A stretch of 64,000 bases of DNA from Pedobacter nutrimenti. Its GTDB lineage: Bacteria; Bacteroidota; Bacteroidia; Sphingobacteriales; Sphingobacteriaceae. The stretch is taken from the NCBI RefSeq assembly GCF_003208655.1, contig NZ_QKLU01000010.1, positions 62,001 through 126,000 of the forward strand, read 5' to 3'. The notes under the pieces were generated by a model. It saw only the letters and a list, made by a program, of their open reading frames with translations, had not been told where the DNA came from and ran no database searches. Shown here piece after piece: positions 59,719 through 64,000 of the stretch. How positions within the stretch are numbered: position 1 is the stretch's first letter; every line of letters begins with the position of its first letter. Both the position numbers and the translations under genes were made by a program.

Positions 59719-61254
59719 ATGAAAACAGACAAAAACAGACCTTATCCCGGGAAAAGTAAATTCCATCATCTTTTAAAACTGTTTTTTCTGGTATTCATTG
59801 CTTCTACATCTTATGCTCAAACGGCTTCACCTGACCAGACGGCCATCACACTTTTTACGCAACGACAAAAACAGGTTAACCGGGCCTTCAATGCCTATTT
59901 CAATTCCAACCAAACTGTGCTATACAGGTCCGGGGAAGGTATTTTTCTGCAAAAAATAGACTCCCTTCACAAAACTTTTCTGCTTCCCCTTGACAGCCTT
60001 AAAAAGTCCAATCCAGGTATAAAAGCAAGCTTTTTTGAAGAACAGTACACCGACCTTAACTATACCTTTAATAAATTTATACTCGATTATGTCCCTGTAC
60101 ACAAAAGGATCACCGGACAAACCGTAACCCTAAGCAAAACAGCACAAAACCGCCTGCAAAAAATAGACATCAACAATCCTGGATTGTTAGCATATGATGC
60201 ATACCGTAAATACCTGAACTCGGTTTTACAGCAAAGCATTGATGAAGAATTGTTAAAAAGGAGAAAAGCCTATCAAAAAAGTGACAACCAGCGCCTGGAT
60301 GCCGGCATGCTGGTCGTTACGCAGCTTTTTAAAAATCCTGCCGTTCAAAACAGAATGATGTACGAGCTGCTAGCCTACCATATAGACAATTACGGCGTCA
60401 AAAACATTGGACAAGAGCTAGAAATTTTTAGAAAGAAAAACACCGGTAGTAAGCTGCTTGCTAAAATTGACAGCGCCTATAACGAAGGCCTTTCAGATCG
60501 TAAAGAACATTTAACCGAGGTCTATAAGAAAGTAGATGGTTACAGCCTTGATGCGCACATTTTTATGCCCAAAGACAGCAGTAAGCAACACCCTGCAATT
60601 GTTTTTTTTCATGGCGGGGGCTGGAGCGAAGGAAAACCCGATTGGTTCTTTTATACCTGCCAGGAGTATGCTGCAAAAGGATGGGTGGCCGTGGCCATAG
60701 AATACCGTTTACGTGACCGTCATGGCACATTGCCCCCACAAGCCATTGCCGATGGCAAATCGGCCATACGCTACCTGCGCAAAGATGCCCAGCGCCTGAA
60801 AATTGACCCGGACCACATTATAGCTTCGGGAAATTCAGCTGGTGCAAACCTTGCTTTAGCACTTGGGGTAATAGATACCCTGGACGATAAAAAAGAAGAC
60901 CTTCGCATCAGTTCGGTACCCAATTCATTAATACTGAACAGTGTTGCTACAGATTTTACCCAGGGAGATTTCTGGCAACAATACTATACCGATCAAAAAT
61001 TCCTGGAACGGATTTCCCCGCTGCACCAGGTTAGAAAAAACCTGCCGCCAATACTGATGATCAGCGGCAGCAGAGACAACAACGTCCCGGTGCAACCTAC
61101 CATTGCTTTTGCAGAAAAAATGAAAGCCATGGGCAATGACTGTGAACTGCATGTTCTGGAGGGCGCAGGGCATTTTCTGTGGTACGACAGGCGTTTTGGG
61201 AAACAGGTGAATGACTATCGTTCGGGATTTTTAAAAAGATTGGGTTATCTGTAA
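59719..61254 (+). CDS. Secreted alpha/beta hydrolase (esterase, HGGG type) with unknown N-terminal domain
   Basis: A 511-residue exported protein. Signal peptide to about residue 34 (ending T-S-Y-A-Q). Residues ~40-255 are helical, lysine-rich and not recognised. The hydrolase domain (~260-511) has oxyanion motif H-G-G-G-W (His298), nucleophile Ser373 in G-N-S-A-G-A-N, Asp in S-G-S-R-D-N-N-V-P and His in G-A-G-H-F, i.e. a complete HSL/BD-FAE-type esterase. The frame remains open back into the preceding gene (59311), but the ATG at 59719 gives the signal peptide and follows that gene's stop. Substrate may be acetylated sugars or feruloyl esters (family analogy only). Confidence 0.9.
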   Translation: MKTDKNRPYPGKSKFHHLLKLFFLVFIASTSYAQTASPDQTAITLFTQRQKQVNRAFNAYFNSNQTVLYRSGEGIFLQKIDSLHKTFLLPLDSLKKSNPGIKASFFEEQYTDLNYTFNKFILDYVPVHKRITGQTVTLSKTAQNRLQKIDINNPGLLAYDAYRKYLNSVLQQSIDEELLKRRKAYQKSDNQRLDAGMLVVTQLFKNPAVQNRMMYELLAYHIDNYGVKNIGQELEIFRKKNTGSKLLAKIDSAYNEGLSDRKEHLTEVYKKVDGYSLDAHIFMPKDSSKQHPAIVFFHGGGWSEGKPDWFFYTCQEYAAKGWVAVAIEYRLRDRHGTLPPQAIADGKSAIRYLRKDAQRLKIDPDHIIASGNSAGANLALALGVIDTLDDKKEDLRISSVPNSLILNSVATDFTQGDFWQQYYTDQKFLERISPLHQVRKNLPPILMISGSRDNNVPVQPTIAFAEKMKAMGNDCELHVLEGAGHFLWYDRRFGKQVNDYRSGFLKRLGYL

Positions 61255-61337
61255 ATACAGGCCATCAGCATCTTTTTTTACGCCGCATCAATTTTGAATT
61301 CCTGGATATTAAGCTATATTTACCAGAGGCCAAATAT

Positions 61338-62399
61338 ATGATGAAGAAGATCCTTTCTATTGATGGTGGTGGTATTAGAGGCATTATTCCCGGAATGCTC
61401 CTGGTTGCCCTGGAAGACAGGCTTAAACGGGAAAGTAAAAATCCGGATGCCGCTATTGTCGATTATTTTGATTTTTTTGCCGGTACCAGTACCGGGGGCA
61501 TTCTTACCTGTTTGTTACTCTGCCCTTCGGAAGAAAATCCCGGCCGCCCAAGGTTTTCTGCTAAAGCAGCCTTGGACCTGTACCTGAAACACGGGAACGA
61601 GATTTTTAAAATGACCTTTTTAAAACGCATCCGTGCCAAATTAGGACTGGCCGGTGAACGTTACAACAGCCAGATATTTGAAGGGGTTTTAAAAAAATAC
61701 TTTGGCGAAACCAAACTAAGCCAGCTTTTAAAACCCTGTATCATCAGTGCCTACAATATAGAATTACGCAAAACCCATTTTTTCAGACAGCAAAATGCAA
61801 TCAGCCGGGGGGATGTCAGGGATTTTTACCTCAGGGATGTCTGCCGGGCCACTTCTGCTGCGCCAACCTATTTTAGCGTTGCCGAAATTCACTCCCTGGC
61901 CAATGTCAGGTACCCTTTGCTGGACGGGGGTGTATTTGCCACCAACCCGGCTTTAAGCGGTTTGATTGAAGTGACCAAAGCTTTTAACCAGACCAGGATC
62001 AATGACATTTATTTGTTGTCCCTTGGTACAGGCAGGTCTAAAAGGTCTTATGACTATGACCATTTTAAAAAAAGTAGCGCCCTGGCCATTGTTCCAGCAT
62101 TGATAGACATTATGATGAGCGGAGTGGCCGAAACAAGTGATTTCTTTTTACAACAGCTTTATCATTCTGTGGGTAAACCGGAAAACTATGTCCGCATAGA
62201 GCCCGATAGCCTGGAAAGCATCAAAGAAGGCCTTGATGCGGCCAGCCCCTCCAACATCGAAAAGCTGGTTGCCCTGGGCGACAGGACCGTAAGCGAAAAT
62301 GAAGGCCTGATTACCCTGATTGCAAAACTCCTGGTGGAAGAACAAAAACACAATGGCTCACAAAAGCCCTGGGATTTTTTAAGGATCAGAAGGCAATAA
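61338..62399 (+). CDS. Soluble patatin-like phospholipase
   Basis: A 353-residue cytoplasmic patatin. Oxyanion loop D-G-G-G-I-R-G at residues ~8-14, nucleophile Ser51 in G-T-S-T-G-G, and Asp196 in D-G-G. The catalytic dyad is intact. F-F-R-Q-Q-N, V-C-R-A-T-S-A-A-P-T-Y-F and L-L-S-L-G-T-G-R are typical of plant-patatin/CapV-like proteins. No signal peptide. Two consecutive ATGs (61338, 61341) are possible starts. It resembles CBASS phospholipase effectors in domain type, but no cyclase or other defence gene is adjacent, so a metabolic lipase is the safer reading. Confidence 0.92.
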   Translation: MMKKILSIDGGGIRGIIPGMLLVALEDRLKRESKNPDAAIVDYFDFFAGTSTGGILTCLLLCPSEENPGRPRFSAKAALDLYLKHGNEIFKMTFLKRIRAKLGLAGERYNSQIFEGVLKKYFGETKLSQLLKPCIISAYNIELRKTHFFRQQNAISRGDVRDFYLRDVCRATSAAPTYFSVAEIHSLANVRYPLLDGGVFATNPALSGLIEVTKAFNQTRINDIYLLSLGTGRSKRSYDYDHFKKSSALAIVPALIDIMMSGVAETSDFFLQQLYHSVGKPENYVRIEPDSLESIKEGLDAASPSNIEKLVALGDRTVSENEGLITLIAKLLVEEQKHNGSQKPWDFLRIRRQ

Positions 62400-62405
62400 C
62401 CTCAT

Positions 62406-63134
62406 TTAATGTCTGCGGTTGAGCATTTTTCCTTTCAGGTATTGGTCAAAAAAGCTATCCTTATAGGAGTCTCCAATGGAGAATTCTACATCCTCAATAA
62501 AAACGCTGTTGTTATCAAAAGAACTAATATGATCCATGTTTAAAATATAGGACCGGCCAACTCTCTTAAAAATAACACCGGGCAGTTGGTTGTAAATACT
62601 CTTGATGTTCAGGGCCGTAATAAATTTCTGGCCCTTCAAATGAATAATGACATAATCCTTTAGCCCCTGGATGTACAGCACATCTCTGTACAGGATTTTG
62701 TGAAATTTACGTTCTGCTTTAACCAACATAAAATCATTAGAAATTTCAGTTTTAAGACCGGATGTTTTATCCAATTGCGTAGTTTTTTGCAGCGCCCTTA
62801 CCCTTTTTATTGCCTTTATAAAACGTTCTTCTCTTATCGGTTTAACCAGATAATCGACCACCTCCAATTCGTAACTCTCCAGAGCATATTCTTCAAAGGC
62901 TGTTGTAAATATGACATGAACATGCCCGGAAAGATGCCTTGCAAATTGCAGGCCATCCATCTCCGGCATCTGGATATCAAGCAGGATGAGATCCGTTTCA
63001 TGGTGTTGTAAAAACCGTCCTGCGTCTTTTACATTACTAAAAACACCCTGCAATTCGAGATCATAAACCAAATCGACGAGTAGTTTCATCCCTTCCCTTG
63101 CAATGGGCTCGTCATCAACAATAATACATTTCAT
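62406..63134 (-). CDS. LytTR family response regulator
   Basis: A 242-residue response regulator: receiver domain with Asp7-Asp8, phosphoacceptor Asp53 in L-I-L-L-D-I-Q-M-P-E-M-D-G and Lys in Y-L-V-K-P-I; C-terminal LytTR DNA-binding domain with V-L-Y-I-Q-G-L-K-D-Y-V-I-I-H and F-K-R-V-G-R-S-Y-I-L-N. Its ATG overlaps the stop of the histidine kinase gene (ATGA), so the two form a translationally coupled two-component system. Convergent with the patatin gene (6 bp apart). Targets unknown. Confidence 0.96.
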   Translation of the reverse strand: MKCIIVDDEPIAREGMKLLVDLVYDLELQGVFSNVKDAGRFLQHHETDLILLDIQMPEMDGLQFARHLSGHVHVIFTTAFEEYALESYELEVVDYLVKPIREERFIKAIKRVRALQKTTQLDKTSGLKTEISNDFMLVKAERKFHKILYRDVLYIQGLKDYVIIHLKGQKFITALNIKSIYNQLPGVIFKRVGRSYILNMDHISSFDNNSVFIEDVEFSIGDSYKDSFFDQYLKGKMLNRRH

Positions 63135-64000
63135 AAGTTTAATTCAAGTTTAACCTCATAGGTTAAAGGCAATTCTTCTATAAACAGCGTATGCCGGTCT
63201 GGAAACAGCAAAGAAAGTCTTCTGCGGATGTTTAACAGGCCAAAACCACTGTACATAGAATGTGCTTTACTTTTCTTTACCGGTTTGGAATTGATGCAGC
63301 TGAACAGCAGTCGGTTCCTTTCCAATTTAAATTTTAAATTTACGTACGAAGCTTTTTCACTATCGTGATTGTGTTTTACAGCATTTTCTACAAAAGGAAT
63401 AAACAGTAGTGGAGGAATCATCATATTGGTTTGATCACCCTCCCAGCCAATTTCGAAACGAAACAAGTCCCTCCTGATTTTCTCTAAATTCAAAAAATCC
63501 TCAATAAAACCTATATCTGCCCTAAGCGCAACCTTTTCATTGCCACAGTTGTAAATCTGATATCTTAGCAGATCTGACAGGTTCAACAGTACAAAAGAAG
63601 CCCTGGAAGGGTCTGTTTTGGTCAGAATATGTGCATTATTCAAGGTATTAAACAAAAAATGTGGATTGATCTGACTTTTAAGCTGATGCAGCTCGTGCTT
63701 CAGAGTCAGACTTTGCAATTTAGAAATCCGCTCAACATCTTTTACCCAGCGTTGGAATAATTTAATGCAGGTAGAGGCGGCAAGTATAATCCCAAAAACC
63801 AGGACAAATTTCAGAAAACTGTATAATGCATTTTCCGGTGTTTTTTTGGGAATATGCCGGTAAAAGTTCAACTGGACATCCGCCCAGGCCACCAGAAAAA
63901 AACTCAGGCCCAACAGCGCAGTTGCGCCAAGCAGATAAGCAGGAAGCCTTCCTTTAAACAAAAGGCGTGGAACCAATACATACATGTTCAGGTATAAAAA
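63131..64000 (-). CDS. LytS/YehU-type sensor histidine kinase (5' end beyond window)
   Basis: At least 290 residues of a membrane histidine kinase. Two hydrophobic segments at the N-terminal end of what is visible (L-L-G-A-T-A-L-L-G-L-S-F-F-L and L-V-F-G-I-I-L-A-A-S) precede the HisKA_7TM-like His box S-Q-I-N-P-H-F-L-F-N-T-L-N. A short HATPase domain follows with F-V-E-N-A-V-K-H-N-H (N box) and S-G-F-G-L-L-N-I-R-R-R-L (G box). The ATG at 63985 is probably internal, since the frame is open to base 64000 (F-L-Y-L-N-M-Y-V-L-V-P-R) as in complete homologues. Coupled to the LytTR regulator. Confidence 0.94.
   Translation of the reverse strand, partial: FLYLNMYVLVPRLLFKGRLPAYLLGATALLGLSFFLVAWADVQLNFYRHIPKKTPENALYSFLKFVLVFGIILAASTCIKLFQRWVKDVERISKLQSLTLKHELHQLKSQINPHFLFNTLNNAHILTKTDPSRASFVLLNLSDLLRYQIYNCGNEKVALRADIGFIEDFLNLEKIRRDLFRFEIGWEGDQTNMMIPPLLFIPFVENAVKHNHDSEKASYVNLKFKLERNRLLFSCINSKPVKKSKAHSMYSGFGLLNIRRRLSLLFPDRHTLFIEELPLTYEVKLELNL

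Noticed and set aside
61338..62399. CBASS defence system based on the CapV-like patatin
   Set aside because: No CD-NTase, ubiquitin-like or other CBASS gene lies within several kb on the visible side; catalytic motifs alone are common to metabolic patatins.

Overview
The window looks like a chromosomal segment of a Bacteroidota bacterium, most likely family Sphingobacteriaceae (Pedobacter-like). This rests on five things: promoters of the form TAnnTTTG (the Bacteroidota -7 element), a type IX secretion Plug protein, the lipoprotein form of TamA (TamL), LytTR-type response regulators, and the gene repertoire. The genus is inferred; no rRNA gene or marker search was available. I see no prophage, insertion sequence, CRISPR array, polysaccharide utilisation locus or defence island. 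This is mostly core chromosome with scattered accessory genes.

Region by region. 0-9.7 kb: the end of ychF, the Mg2+ transporter mgtE, tRNA-Arg(CCG), TspO, an outer-membrane block (a patatin fused to an Omp85-type barrel, a small membrane protein, and tamL), an RNA methyltransferase, tRNA-Cys(GCA) and a 58-residue basic protein. 9.8-12.8 kb: an unrecognised membrane protein flanked by copies of a GC-rich palindromic repeat, then pyrD. 12.9-21 kb: an ABC-F ATPase and the T9SS Plug, an alpha-amylase, an acyl-CoA thioesterase plus Na+/H+ antiporter pair, an EVE protein and a GlxA-type regulator. 21-31.5 kb: a large secreted zinc metalloprotease, holA divergent from an HsdR-N-like orphan, and a complete RND efflux operon with a palindrome over its probable -33 box. 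31.6-40.8 kb: valS, a DPP-IV-like S9 peptidase, a 650-bp intergenic region with a 103-bp tandem duplication leading into an M13 peptidase, an orphan LytTR regulator and an inactive-looking M16 relative. 40.9-52.7 kb: mnmD, an aldo/keto reductase, an AI-2E family transporter, mazG, a degenerate DEAD-box protein, a lipoprotein, a DUF2059 protein, a second S9 peptidase, a GT39-like glycosyltransferase and a LolC/E-like permease. 52.7-64 kb: NamZ, a small secreted protein, topoisomerase IB, fmt, a class IV aminotransferase with an RluD-like pseudouridine synthase, a D-cysteine desulfhydrase-like enzyme, an alpha/beta hydrolase, a soluble patatin, and a LytS/LytTR two-component pair cut by the window end.

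Themes. Cell-envelope biogenesis and export recur (patatin-barrel, TamL, T9SS Plug, LolC/E-like permease, NamZ), together with many secreted peptidases (two S9, one M13, one HExxHxxGxxH protease). Genes are tightly packed: three convergent pairs interlock their stop codons, and several genes have a -7 box only 4-9 bp before the start codon, implying leaderless or nearly leaderless mRNAs. I found no convincing new multi-gene system. The most unusual signals are the 103-bp tandem repeat ending on the M13 start codon, the GC-rich palindromic repeat family, the perfect inverted repeats at three promoters, the catalytically degenerate M16 and DEAD-box relatives, and the 58-residue basic protein behind tRNA-Cys.
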